Assembly (NCBI GenBank): GCA_018466975.1
Contig: CM031559.1
Location: 2,418,001 to 2,482,000 of the forward strand
DNA from: Sparassis latifolia
Lineage: Eukaryota > Basidiomycota > Agaricomycetes > Polyporales > Sparassidaceae
DNA: 64,000 bases
Reading direction: 5' to 3'
Below the pieces are notes generated by a model. That model made no database searches and was not told where the DNA came from. It saw only the letters and a list, made by a program, of their open reading frames with translations. Numbering within the stretch: the first letter of the stretch is position 1; each line of letters opens with the position of its first letter. Shown in pieces: positions 12,399-25,190 of the stretch. The position numbers and the translations under genes were made by a program.

Positions 12399-15300
12399 AT
12401 GTTTGTTCTGACGGTATTGCAATGGTCGATTCTTGCACTCTCTGCCTTGATGGCAACCTCAGCGCCTCCTGGGTTCCCTGCTTCCGGGAATGGGCTTTGG
12501 TATACGGCACCCGGGCAAAGTGACTCGTGGTCGACGCAGTGGTTGCCTGTTGGCAATGGATATATAGCAGGTTGAGTGCACTTGCGTACTTGGCCGCTTT
12601 CTGTATTCACATCGGAACCAGCGACTACACCTGGAGGAACCTTCCAGGAGACAATGCACTTGAATATTGAGTCCTTATGGTCCGGTGGACCATTCCAGGA
12701 TCCGGTAGGTAGTTTGCGTCACTCAAAAATTTGATTGCGATTGTCCATTTTCTTGGTGGGCCACGGGAATGTGCCTTGCTTCGCTTGCTCATGGCGCGCA
12801 TCTACACTGTTAGACGTACAATGGCGGCAACCAGCTTCCTTCTGAACAAGCAACAATGGCGCAAGATATGCAGACCATCCGACAGACGATATTTGAGAGC
12901 TTAAACGGGACGATTGATAGTACGCGACGCGCGATTTTCTGGCATTCTTGTCAACTTATCAACGACGACGTGCAGATATCGAAGAGCTAATGCTTCCTGC
13001 TGGGGCGTATGGTACGTTCATGCCCCTGTCTGCATTTTGTACATATCATTGGGTTCATCTGTGCTGTGACAGGTTCGTACTCTGCAGCGGGCTATTTGCT
13101 CACGACCATGAATACTACGGGACCGGTCTCGGGATACTTCCGATGGCTCGACCTAGACTCGGCTGTTGCACATACTGTATGGACGCAGGGAAATGCAACT
13201 TTTTATCGGTGTGTACCTACTAGCTCCGCATGTAAAGAGCGCCCCGCTCACTGTCTGCTACTCTAGTGATTCCTTCTGTTCTCATCCTGCCCAGGCGTGT
13301 GTGCAATATGTGAACAGCACTGGAGTAGACCCCCTTCCACCGCTAACGTATACATTCTCCGTGACCGCAGAATCCGGTTTGCCTATCCCGAACGTCACCT
13401 GTTTTGACAACGATACTCTCCAAGCGACGGGCCAGGTTTCAGATCCCGGTATGTCGTACGAGATTCTCGCACGCGTACGCACGACAGGAAACAGCACTGT
13501 CTCCTGCTCATACATCGCCGGCAATGCGACATTGAGCGTAGACAACGCTCATGAAGCGTGGATTACTTGGGTGGGCGATACGGATTACTCGATGTACGCC
13601 GGGAACACCGCTAGCAATTTCTCGTTCCGTGGTACAGATCCGGGTCCCTCGCTGTACGCGCTTCTGTCCGCCGTCACCACCACGTCAGTCTCATATACCT
13701 CGCTTTTTGATGCACATGTCTCGGACTATACCTCTGTTATGTCCCCGTTCTCGCTTTCGCTTGGACAGACCGCTGACTTCACGACGCCGACGGATGAGCT
13801 GAAGGCCGCATATCAAACCAATGTGGGAAATCCGTACCTTGAGTGGTTGTTGTTCAATTACGGACGATACCTTCTTGCGAGCAGTGCGCGCGGGACGCTG
13901 CCTGCGAACTTGCAGGGCAAGTGGGCGGAGCTATCCAGTAATCCTTGGGGTGCCGGTATGTAAAATGGTTGTTCTGAATCGTGACATGATGCACTGAGAC
14001 AGACGGTGGTAGATTATCGTGAGCATTACTTTACCAGCCGACGTCGGAGGACAGCGTGAGCTAAATAGTAGGAAAGACGCAAACATCAACCTGCAGATGA
14101 ACTATTGGTTTGCAGAGATGACCAATATGGATGTTGTCATACCCGTCTTCAATTATATTGAGGTATGTTGTAGAAATCCTGCCTTAACAACTGTATGTGG
14201 TAGTCATCTCTGATTCAGAACACCTGGGCACCACGCGGCACAGAGACGGCGGAAATCTTGTATAATATCTCTCGGGGCTGGGTCACTCACGACGAGGTGC
14301 GTTTTTGACCTGCCTCCAGGACCTACCAGTGCGCCCCATCTCTTACTGCACATCCGTATCATATCCTCTAGATGAATGTATGTAACCCGTTTCGCCTTCT
14401 TATCGACATACTTACTGAAGTACCACCACTGCCTTCAGATTTTTGGCCACACTGGCATGAAGTTGTTGGGTAATTCTGCGCAGTGGGCCGACTATCCTGG
14501 TGTGTATCTCAACGAAGGCTTTCCAAAGCAACATCGAAACCATGATACCGCTGACGTTCTTTGACTGTCAGAGTCTGCGGTTTGGATGGTTTGTGCCTAT
14601 GTTACTTGCAGTTACGGATAACTGATTTCTGAAATACATTCAGATGATACATGTATGGGACCATTTCGATTACACCAACAACATCACATGGTTTCGATCT
14701 CAAGGCTGGCCGCTTCTAAAGGTTACATGATCCGGTTTTCCATGAACTTAATTCTCGTTATTGAAGCTTGTTCTGCGTCGCGTAGGGTGTCGCCGAGTTC
14801 CATCTGGACAAGCTCATCGAGGATTTGCACTTCAATGATGGTACACTCGTCGTCAACCCTTGCAACTCGCCGGAACAGCTTCCTATCACCCTCGGTATAA
14901 TATTTCTAATCGCTTGCGTAAAGTATTTCTGACTCAGCATTTTGCTCCAATGGTCAATCAGGATGTGCACATGCACAACAAGTGATCTGGCAGCTTTTCA
15001 ATGCTATCGAGAAAGGCTTTACTGCATCTGGTGATACAAATACGTCCTTCTTAGAAGGTTTGATCCAATGCCCTTCATGCGTCTTATGAAGGTTGCTGAC
15101 TTTGCATGACAGAGGTTCAGGCTAAGCGAGCGCAAATGGACAAGGGCATCCACATCGGGTGGTGGGGCCAACTGCAAGAGTGGAAGGTCGATATGGATCA
15201 ACAGAACGATACCCACCGCCATCTGTCTCATCTCATCGGGCTCTACCCTGGATATGCAGTCGCGTCGTATGACCCGACGGTTCAGGGAGCAATACCACCA

Positions 15301-15966
15301 GCTACAGCAGGAGCGATGTGCTAGCGGCCGCGGAAGTGAGCCTCATTCATCGCGGGAACGGCACGGGTCCCGACGCAGACTCCGGGTGGGAGAAGGTTTG
15401 GCGCGCCGCTTGTTGGGCTCAGCTTAAGAACGCGACCGAGTTTTACTTCGAACTCTCGGTACATATCTCGCCGTCTGCTTCGCTCGTATCCACAGCTAAT
15501 GATTGGAATGTTCAGTACGCTATCGAGCGCAATTTTGCGGGCAATCTGTGGAGCATGTACTCGTGGCCTCCAGGGGACGATGGGATCTTCCAGATAGATG
15601 CCAACTTCGGTTACCCTGCCGCTCTCCTGGTGCGTATGATCACCTGAACATGCTGTCGTGCTGACACTCTGCATGGTGACACAGAATGCCCTTGTGCAAG
15701 CACCCGATGTTGCAGATATATCTCTCCCGCTTGTTGTCACCATTCTACCCGCATTGCCGGATGCATGGCCTTCAGGATCCCTGACAGGCGTGCGCCTCAG
15801 GGGCAGTATGACTCTCAACCTCAAGTGGGCAGGAGGAAGGCCCACTTTTGTGGAGATCATCGTTGACCAGAGTGTGACGTCGCGGCAGGTGCAGGTCGTA
15901 TATGCCAATGAGGTGGTCGCTTCCTTCACAACGGCAGCGAATCTGCAGCAGACAATTGGGTTTTGA
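12399..15966 (+). CDS. Secreted GH95 alpha-L-fucosidase, one apparent single-base deletion
   Basis: Eighteen exons: 12399-12570, 12622-12704, 12814-12919, 12976-13011, 13073-13208, 13267-13955, 14013-14018, 14077-14162, 14219-14296, 14372-14377, 14439-14499, 14572-14588, 14644-14721, 14786-14894, 14938-15057, 15113-15458, 15516-15629, 15685-15966. All phases agree except one missing base near 15290-15310. Without it the product would be about 841 aa, the usual GH95 length. The start at 12399 gives a signal peptide ([19 protein letters not shown]). Family landmarks: [10 protein letters not shown], the active-site block [23 protein letters not shown], and [11 protein letters not shown] with the catalytic Asp. 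Known: inverting exo-fucosidases that release alpha-1,2-linked L-fucose from glycans. Two exons are only 6 nt long. It ends 403 bp from the convergent MFS gene. Confidence 0.9.
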
Positions 15967-16369
15967 AGTGGAGGATACCCAGACAGAAAGGACGCTTGGG
16001 ACTGATATTGAAGGACTTGTGTCGTTGATTGGAGATAATCGGCAAGGAATCAGGATGATTGCGCTACTCCTTGCCATTTAAATAAGGGCTGCGCTGGCAC
16101 ACATGCGCTACGCTTCTTGAAAGTCATGGCTATCGAGGTTGTATCCCGTATACATACAGAGTATAGGCTCAGCTCGATGTCATTGTGCCGCCAGAAGCCT
16201 ATCGAGGGAAAGCACAGTAGAAAAGTGACGCGCGCCTGGTACCAGCAAGTAGACAATCTCATTAGGATCGGCGTTTATAGGGCCTTTAGGATACTGTTCA
16301 TCGTGCAGATGATGGTTCGGCGTATGCAGTACAACGGTTGTTGATGAAAACGATGTGTGTATATGACAG
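15967..16369. other. Convergent intergenic spacer
   Basis: Tail-to-tail spacer between the GH95 gene (plus) and the MFS gene (minus). It must hold both 3' UTRs. Nothing else was recognised. Confidence 0.5.
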
Positions 16370-18586
16370 CTAATGGAATGCCTGCCTACTTCGATTGCAA
16401 AGAGAGTTACAATCCTCCGGCGATGCTCCTATCCTGTTCTCCATTTCGTGGGACTGTTGTCGTGCATTATCCCTGTCCTCAAGGCCCCATTTCTCGTCCA
16501 CACCCGTATGCAAAGGCAAGTGCTCCATCAGCAGACTACACAGAAACCCGAAGCCAGTGATGCCGATTAACACCTGCCAGACATCCTGCAGACTTGCTGT
16601 GAACGCGAGCTGCACCTCGCTCTTAAGCGGTTCTTGCAACGTTTTGATGAGCGGGATTATGGAGTATGCAATCGCCGAACCCTGAGGGAATTGCTGCGCG
16701 AGCGCGCTGGGGAGGTGCTTCGTGAGCTCATTCTGTAACACCGTCCCACTAATCGTAACACCAAGAATCTGAGAAGGAAGGTTGGGTCAGGGAATATGCA
16801 CGAGGAGCTCGACTCGAGTGGAACACACTCACATTGGCGAAGTTGCGGATGAACATGTACATCGCGAGCGCCTGAGCGTTCAACTCCACGGGCAGCGGCG
16901 CAAGCATGGGGAAGAATGCAAGAGCGGACATCATGCCTACGCCAGCTCCGGCGATGATCTCAAAACCGATTACATGGGAGAGCGGGGTGTCCACATGAAT
17001 TGTGCTGAAGAGCCCTATGCCGATGATGACCAGCACCCATGATGTCCAGATTTGGGGTCGATAGTGGTGAGTCTTAGCTACAGAAAAGCCCGCGAGTAAT
17101 TCCATCGGTGCAATGCTGAATGCCAAGCCAAAGATGTCAACACCGGAGGTGATTGGTGAGGCATCCTTGCATGCTTGAAAATATATGGGCACATAGTCTT
17201 GTTCGCGGTGAACTGTCAGTGGCAATTTATGAAGGAAAGGAGTAAACAACCTACACAATAGGCTCATTATAGCAATGTAGAGGGAGATGATCTGCAGATA
17301 ACCACTTGCAGAAGTTCGATGCCGCAGGACAGCGTACGGAATCTGTATCAAAGTAAGAAATTGAAAATTGGACTTCTGCATTCATGGAACGAGTACATAC
17401 GATCGCATGTTTGGGAATAAATGCTTCGAACACCAAGAAGGCAACGAGACCGCACAGACCAAGAATGAGAGGCACGAGGATACGTGCCGATGACCATGGA
17501 TACTGTACTCCGCCCCAGGTCAAACCGATCGTGGCTGATGTAGTCGCGGCGATGACAAGTAGATTCCCTCTGATGGGTCACATCAGATAAATATCACGAG
17601 TGTCTTGACATGGACATACATCCAGTCTACCATCTGCAGCTTTTCACTAAGAGCGCCCGGAGGAGTGCGAAGCCTAAGGAATAGCAGTACCACGAGTGCG
17701 ACCACGCCACAGATTGGAATATTAAGGTCTGAAACCACACATCAACATCACTCCAGGAGTCTGTGACAAACCGGTACGTACAAGATAGCCATCTCCACTG
17801 GCCATGCTGAGCAAGTGATCCTCCTACTACGGGCCCAATGATACTCGCAACAATAAAGCTCCTGAGACAGAACATGAGAACTGCTAAGTCCCAATCTGTA
17901 GACTTACATAGCCATGAAGCCATTAAACACGCCTCTTTCCCTCAATGGAATCATATCTGACACAATGATTTGACACATCACTTGTATCCCCCCTGACCCG
18001 ACTCTTTGTGCAGCTATTTACCACGAAAGGACATTCAGATATGGGTGCATAAACACCAATGCCAGGCGCATACCTCTTCCAGCGATGAGGAAGTTCATTG
18101 ATGTTGCTGCACCGCAGAGCGCGCTGCCAACGATAAAAACCACAAGCGATACGAGCATGGTGGCCCTGCGACCGAATATCTACAGTTTTCTCAGCATCCT
18201 ATGAACTGCTCCGCATGACAGTAGAAAACGTTCGCACCTGAGCAGAGTTTCCGCTAAGAGGGGAGAATGCAGTTATGGCAATAGTGTATGCAGAGCCGAC
18301 CCATACGAACTGTTCACCGTGCAAGGCATCAACGATACTCGGAAGAGCAGTTGTCACGGAAGCCTGGACGCGGTATGAGTTCTCAGACATAGTGTTTCTT
18401 GAATTGACGCACCAACTCTAAGGCTGTAAGGAACTGCGCGAACGTGACACATACGAATATCATCCAGAAACGCCAGTCTCGTGCATGATGGTCACTCGCG
18501 GAGGCAGTTAACACCACCTGAGTGACTGTGTCCTCAACAGTGTCTGGTTTCGAGGGCTCTGTCGTTAGATCCTGAAGGTGTGCCAT
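16370..18586 (-). CDS. MFS drug/H+ antiporter-type transporter (14-helix DHA2-like)
   Basis: Ten exons, fully phase-consistent: 18586-18413, 18363-18238, 18179-18074, 18013-17908, 17861-17782, 17728-17620, 17569-17401, 17342-17255, 17212-16833, 16768-16370 (578 aa). The N-terminal tail is hydrophilic; the first helix is WRFWMIFVCVTFAQFLTALEL. The MFS loop region follows as ALPSIVDALHGEQFVWVGSAY, then VGSGGIQVMCQIIVSDMIPL, the antiporter motif C-like stretch IVASIIGPVVGGSLAQ, TWGGVQYPW, and YFQACKDASPI. Known: such proteins export drugs or fungal metabolites across the plasma membrane. Substrate cannot be told from sequence. The reading frame is intact, unlike several neighbours. The nearby DMATS gene makes export of a prenylated product conceivable, but that is speculation. 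Confidence 0.9.
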
Positions 18587-20442
18587 CCTGCGAAGAGACC
18601 GAGTGGTCCGATCTAAGCCACACGTTTAGAAGCGAAAAGCAAGCCAAATGATGGATGAGATGAAAGTCAGAAAGAAACCAGAGAATGACGGATGAGTGCG
18701 GAAAAAACCCAAAAGTTCACTAAATACGAAGTGAAATAGGGTTAGCGCCTTTGACAAGCAGTTCACAGGGAGATATTTTGATCAAGCGGCTTGCGTCCGA
18801 GGTCAAACTATCGGGTTCGCATTGTGTATGATACTCACTGAATTCTCATACTGCTTCTCCCCACAATTCGTTGACTTGCCGAAATGACGAAGATGCTCCA
18901 AAGCCCGCAACGTTGGCTGCAGATGTACTTGCACTGAGCGCTGAGCGTCGAAGGACAGAGATAGATATGGAGGATGCATGGAGGGACGGAAATGGGATTC
19001 CGTCGAAGTCGCAAAGATGCGGCATGTCTGGAACCAGTCCGCCGTTACTCAACGTTACAGCATGCTTGCAATCTTGCGGCCGTCCTGCCCTCAGAAGTTA
19101 CTCCGGTCATATGGCAAGCACTTACCTATTGAACGACGGCGCTGGATAAATTACTTCACGGGAACCATCTTGGCAGTCACCGATCGTTCGTGGTGTTCTT
19201 GGTTGCGTGCCGGATATAAACAGACTGCAATGGAAACATTGATGCAGCGTACATAATAGTCTCGCATGCCAGACGATCGTGCTGAGCCGTTCCTCGGCTC
19301 CACCTCGGAGGCTGCCGAAAGCCAATATATCGGACATCGAAAAAACCATTGCAGCCTACCACAGAAGCTGCAATGGTTTTTTCGATCTCCGACATATTAG
19401 TTGTCGGTTGCTTCCGTGGGTGAACGTCTGGAACCGAGACTACGTACATAAGTAGTCTCGGACCATCCTCTCACATCCACCCTAATAGTAAAGGGGAAAC
19501 CAACTGGCAGGCGTCCGAGACTAGATGCACGGGTCGACGCCCATAGAGCTATTTTGGGTGAGAGCTGAGCGCTGAGCGCCTGTAGGACACCAATCAAATC
19601 CATCGACCAGAGATGTCAAGAACTTCCATAAGCATGGAAGTCAAGCAGCCCCTGGCACATGCTAGTCGACTCGAGGCTTCTCCTGGGATTCCGGTTGCTT
19701 CAGAGTAGAAGAACTGGCGCAAAAGAACTTACCCAGTCGAACGAACATTCACAGCGGCGGCGAAGACTTTGAAGGTTCGAGGCAAATCCCTCTGGTAACT
19801 GCTTCTGTTGAAGGGGTCTCCAGGCTTGTTGTTACCGGTTTGAAGCCGGTGTTATGAAGCGATACCGATAAGAATCGGGCCGATAACAGATTTGTAGCGA
19901 GTCGCCCAACCAGGCCTTGATACACTAATATTCTGACATTCAAGCTGAGGATCACCGCAGAGAAATCCAGTCATGGCGAGGGACGCATGCGAACGTTTAC
20001 TGTCGCTGGCGAGGCATGGTGAGTGTGGCTTACTAGTAGCATATCAAGCTTTCGAGTCACTCAAGACTTGCGCAGCTGTTCTGCTCCGGTGGGACCTCCG
20101 CCGCGCCAATTCCCATCTGCTCTCCGCGGTTACGCACAGGGTTCTTTGATCTTTCACTATGATATATCATCATCAGCACCGTGAATGTGCCTAACTAATT
20201 GGGCAACACACTAGACACACATATCTGTTTTACCGTCAATCCGAATACTGTTTGTTTATGGTCAAACCTTACCAGGTTGGACATTGAAGCTCAGGCTCCA
20301 AAGCGTCATGACCTCTTTTTCAGCCATGACACGCTCAGGGCACTTCTCAAATGCATAAAAGCCTTGCTTCTTCCTTGCACTGTGCAGTCTCACCTACCCT
20401 CCTTTTTCACTTCCTTTCTTCGACTTTTCTTCTCTTGTAGCC
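18587..20442. other. Intergenic region upstream of the MFS gene and of the DMATS first exon
   Basis: Contains the MFS promoter, the foldback structure at 19251-19449, a short palindrome at 19434-19461 (CCGAGACTAC and its complement around 8 bases) and, from about 20380, a CT-rich stretch leading to the DMATS start codon. I see no convincing gene. Confidence 0.5.
19251..19449. repeat. Long imperfect foldback (inverted repeat with 11 nt loop)
   Basis: The core is an 18 bp perfect inverted repeat, 19338-19355 against 19367-19384 (CGAAAAAACCATTGCAGC). Outward the arms stay alignable, with mismatches and one gap of about 19 bases, to an outer CGAGACTA block on both sides. The shape suggests a decayed foldback element or a hairpin transcript. 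Confidence 0.75.
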
Positions 20443-21490
20443 ATGCTCGCTGCTTCTATAATCCTTTCAACCCCCATCTCTCCCATTGCGGCTAATTCCC
20501 CCAATGTCTTTCCGGTCACCCATAAAACTCTATCTGAGAGTGTCTACGATGTCCTGAACTTGGTGAGCATCATAGCTACATGGGTTTCACTTGCAAGCTG
20601 TTGATAACAGCTGTCTCGCTTTGCAGACCCTTAGGTTCGGTGAGGATGAACGCTTCTGGTGGGAGACGTCCGGCCGCATCCTCGCAAACATGTTCCAGCA
20701 CCTGGGCTACAGTGTAACTGTCCAGTTCCTCCACATGCTGTTTTTCCATGTTCGCATCCTGCCGTTCATGGGCCCGCGTCCAAACTGGCAGAATAAGCCA
20801 GTGTTCAAATCATATATGGTGTGTTTTCCACCAATACCGTAGTCCCTCCCCCGAATCCTGATGAATCTGGACACAGACCGATGACCACACCCCCATAGAA
20901 GTCAGTTGGATTGTTGGTCCTGAGGGCTCAACCACCGTGCGCTATGCGATCGAACCCATTGAGAAGAGCCTATTCGCCAAGAAATCAGCCGCGCTCAGGA
21001 TGGTCGACGAGATGCGCCCTGTAGTGAATCATCTCGACCTCAGCTGGTTCTTCTTGCTGGACAAGGTGTTGGTTTGGCATGGGCAGACCAATGCTTTAGG
21101 CACCAAACATCTTACTCAATATTTTCTTGGTCTGGCAAGCATATACTATCCCGCTTCTCCTTCTTACAACTGTATGCAGGCTTTGATTGTTCTCACACCG
21201 GTGCCATCACCCTAAAGGCATACTTTCTACCGGAGATCAAGGCCGCGCTGACGGGTGTCTCGAAGGAAATGCTTACGATGCACGCACTCAAGTCGTTGGA
21301 TGCTGAGTTGACAATTCCATGGAAAGGTGAGTCCAGGCAGTGCCAGCTCCCATTTGAGATTGATGGGCTACTGTGCAGCTATCATTATGTACTTTAACAC
21401 GCTTCCATCTTCTATGAGGCCGGATATCGAGATCCTTGCGACTGACTGTGGGGCGCCTGAGGACAGCCGCATCAAGGTGTATGTCCGGAC
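20443..21490 (+). pseudogene. 5' part of a DMATS-type aromatic prenyltransferase gene, truncated
   Basis: Exon 1 (20443-20562) encodes 40 residues ending ESVYDVLNL, where DMATS proteins have a conserved YDVLN. The next exons are those of copy 2 at an offset of 9205 bp and run to the KVYVRT block, where homology stops at base 21490. Downstream sequence belongs to the insert. Seen: the family patterns RFWWETSGRILA, PFMGPRP, SWIVGPEGSTTVRYAIEP and HTGAITLKAYFLPEI. Known: DMATS enzymes transfer dimethylallyl groups to indoles or other aromatics in secondary metabolism. The missing C-terminal exons are those kept in the 29.8-31.25 kb copy. Confidence 0.85.
20577..21490 (+). repeat. 914 bp direct repeat, copy 1
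   Basis: By reading, it matches 29782-30695 at 913 of 914 positions; the one difference I found is T against C in a synonymous Asp codon near 21187. It ends at the octamer GTCCGGAC. It covers introns and exons of the DMATS gene. Confidence 0.9.
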
Positions 21491-21559
21491 AGGACCCTGG
21501 ATAATCCCCACAAAGGTCGTCGCCAAATCCGGACAGATTTTTGCGAAAATCGACCTCAT

Positions 21560-24500
21560 GCCGTCGTCATGTCCGGACACTTTCCTCGTCATACCTGCAA
21601 AAAAGCACAGGCATCTCGAATGTCAAATGCCACTCAGCGGCAAGGTGATACCGTTCTATGGTCACGAGAGACCGTCCGCTCACTGTGTCTTGTACAATTT
21701 CAATGACTTTCCCCATGATGCTACCAATGCCCTGTTGACTCCGCATGAAACTACATCATACAGCAGCAAAATGAGACTCACCGACAACTCTCGAGCACAT
21801 ACCCAGGATCCCACAGAACATACGTCAAGTGTCCCAGAGATGACTGTCTTCCCGTTGACCCAAATTGAGGTGTCCAGGATTTCCGGTGGTCGATTGACGG
21901 CTTTGAATGTGCTCGTCTTATCCCAACGGCGTGCCTCAAGCTTCTTGGCACTCGATAATGTGATGGCACCTATGAGAGTAGTTATCAGGGGGAGAATGCG
22001 AGTTCAGAGTTTGGGTATTTACCCGGGGTTAAAGTCTCCTCGCCGGTGGACCATCCCAGATGGCCACACAAGGATCTGTGGGAGTCAAGGTAACGACAAA
22101 CCTGGGGACTCCCACGAACCCATTCACCGCTCTCGAGACGCCAATAACCACCTGTCATACACTGCTTCGCACCTTCCAGCTTAGCCAGCTGTCGCGCAAT
22201 GTCGCGACTTGGTGCTTGATGATTCGAGAGTATCGAACAAGCTTGGAAGACACTGTTAAAACATTCCATGATCTCCGTGCACATACCAATCAGTGGGCCA
22301 AAGCGCTCCATGTCCTCTCTACTGTGCGAGAGTATGTGCAACTTGATCTTAGTGAGGACCCGTGATGGGTCAATCTCGGCAAAAAGATCCAGCACGTTTG
22401 CAGTGCAGATTTCAAGATCATCCTGGAAAAATGCACAGGCTTAAGTCAGTCACGAATGTGCCCACAAATGATAGTCAAATTTCAGAACCAAGTATTGCTG
22501 CAAATCACGGATTGCAGGAAACCAAAGCCGCGTGGACAACTCGCCAATTGCTTTCCACAGCTCGAAGTGAAGAGGGGACATGAGGTCGTACAGATGAAAA
22601 GAAGCGAGTTGCACAATAGTTTTGAACTGACGACCGATCAATGAGTTCGCATAGCTCATGATGTAGTTTGCACGTATTGACGGGATCGACAATCCATTGG
22701 TGAGTGAACCCAAGAGGCGCACCGCGAAGATAGCTTTTTCGGCATCTTTCCAGCCGGTGTGGCTCATGTGCCATATGTACTTCACAATGCCTAGCAGAAT
22801 TGTATGAAGGAGCTCAATGGGGGTGTTTTTGTGGGGATCGAAGCCTTCGAACGCAAGGGTGAGACCCAGAGAGGATTTCCAAATAATCGCACTCACCCTC
22901 CAGTTGAAGTGATGCATTAATAATCTCGTCACCGTGCTTATCAACCCAACGTTGAAGCTTGTGTGCAATCGCATCTCTTGTCATCTCTGGGTGCTTCTTC
23001 TTCATCGTCTGGTACTGAGCAAGAAGCCTCTCAATTGCATGCTGAGCAAGCTTGTCTTTGATTCCCGTTGCCATCTGCTTGTCAGATACATGCTTGGTGA
23101 TGCCTCGCAAGGCTGTCCGTATCTGATCCCTGATCTTGTTGAGTGTATCTTCTTTGTGACGTGGACTGCCGGGCTGTTGAAAGAAGTCAACCAGAAACAA
23201 TTGGAACACAAAGAGCACATATTCACATGAAAGAGCGCATGATACCCAACATCTTCCTCCTTCGACTTCTGAGAGCCGCCAACCTGACATTTGTGGCACG
23301 GAAGATTACCCATTGCACCAACATGACTGCATTCTTCTGACTGCATGGGATTGTCTGAGGGCTCGGCATGAAGGAAGAGACGAAAACGACAGAATGAATT
23401 TGATACGGCATCAAATGTTCGGATAGGTTCTGTGTGCGTGGCCCTGTGCTGTCCACGTCAGCACCAGAGTATGCACAGGTAGCAGTTGCGAACGTACATT
23501 ATCATTTCCTTGATGGCAACCATCTGCTCTGCTGGCGAGGCATGCTGGGATGTCCCAACAAAGTGTACATGAAATTCTTATTGCAGAACCTTGCGAGGGA
23601 GCATTCGGTTTGCTATATAAGTATTCCAATGGTTATTATAGGACTTGGTGATATTCCCCGAAACATCGTCGCACCACTTGTCGATAAAAATAGAATATAG
23701 TGGCTCGCCCGCTGCAAGCTTGCAAAGGGGATTTGGCATTGCACGAACGAAGTGAGATTGATTATCATGACATTGGATTATATCGCCTGTGGCAATGAGG
23801 TCTGGGTAATTCTGTCGAAAGTTCGCAGCCCGGACACTGATGGTCTTCTCCTCGATAACATGATAGACTCCCTATTATTAAGCTGCTGTTAGAATAACAA
23901 CAATGACGAGGCCACCATTGGACTGACCTGACCATCTGTCTCAACGATGAATGCATCTGCACACAGTTCTCCTCCACGCATTACCCATCGCCGTGGAATG
24001 AAAAGGGCACCTGCATGATCTCGCGCAAACTCGTCGATGAAGAAATGCTTGGTGCCCGCAACGTACATTGGTGTGAGGTGATTGCGCGGCAATTCCTTAT
24101 GCCACCTGTCCACATGCCACACCTCAGATATTGGAGTGTCATGACCTGGTTCCTCAGGATATAGATGCATGTGAGTACGTGTCAAAGGATTGGCAAAGTC
24201 CTGTGTAAGTCCGTATTCTCAAGTCCAGCCATGGTAGAATTTAAAATTGCGCACCTGCAAGATGAGACCTCCAATATCGTTCATATAGAATATATGACCC
24301 AACGGAGACATGTATTTGTGGGTGGGGATCCCCACTTCATTATGCAAACATGTTTGGAAGCTGCGGAGCGTACGAAATGAAGGCACATCGCGTGCACCAC
24401 ATTCTCACATGCATCAGAGAAAAACCTTCATGAGTGAGTCAGAGATTTGTAAGCGCGGCAGGCTGTCAATAACGTCAAGGAGGAATATCGTTTTCGACGA

Positions 24501-25190
24501 GTATGAAAACCACTGTGCGAGTGGATCTGATGACGCCATTGTGTTTGCAGTGAGAAGGACCTCCTCAATTTCTTCATCCATGTCTATATTTGTAATTAAC
24601 ATCATCAGCGTTGAGAAGAGTCGCCTCGACTCACCAGAATAATCAATGTCCTCTAAAATTGCCTCTAATGTGTGATTATCAACAAGGCCTTCCGGCTGTG
24701 TGCTCCCATACCCGAGTGTGGCTGCAAGCTGATCTGAGTCCCAAAGCTCAAGTTCATGCATCTGCCGGTCCAAACGCTCTTGTAAATTCTGCCTGACCTC
24801 TTCACCTGCAGTAAAGTCTGCCGTCTCGTAATCGAGAGATGTGAACATATCATGGTGACCCTGAGCAAGGGGACTGGTGCAGTCATGGCAAGCCTGCTGG
24901 TTGTTAAAGATGCAGCAAGATCTGAAAGAGGGAGAAAAGATGGTAGGACTGGTGGTACATTCACAGACTCCAGTGATTGCTGTAAGGCATCACGTTGGGC
25001 CTGAAGTGTTGTCAGCTCCGCATTGTGCTCTCGAACTACATCCTTGTGTCGCTGCGTGTTTAAGTGACCCTTCCATGATTTTGGAGAAATCCACTTGTCG
25101 GACTGGTTGAAATGCTCGGCGCAAATCGTGCACCGAACTCGTCCAAGCTGTTCATCTGTGTCGCGATCTTTTGAACCATCATTGTTAGCG
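21560..25190 (-). mobile_element. Transposase-like gene of an agaricomycete DNA transposon
   Basis: A multi-exon minus-strand gene; exact exons were not all fixed. The N-terminus (about 25180-24970) has a C2H2-like zinc finger, RCTICAEHF followed by HLNTQRHKD, then a coiled-coil-like stretch. The middle contains GLILQDFANPLTRTHMHLYP and EVWHVDRWHKELPR. The C-terminal third has GFDPHKNTPIELLHTILLGI and an SNHQAPSRDIARQLAKLEGA block, patterns I know from very common agaricomycete transposon proteins. I cannot assign the superfamily with confidence (KDZ- or CACTA-like are candidates). The C-terminus decays near 21560-21600, close to the junction with the DMATS fragment, so the element is truncated there. 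Confidence 0.65.
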
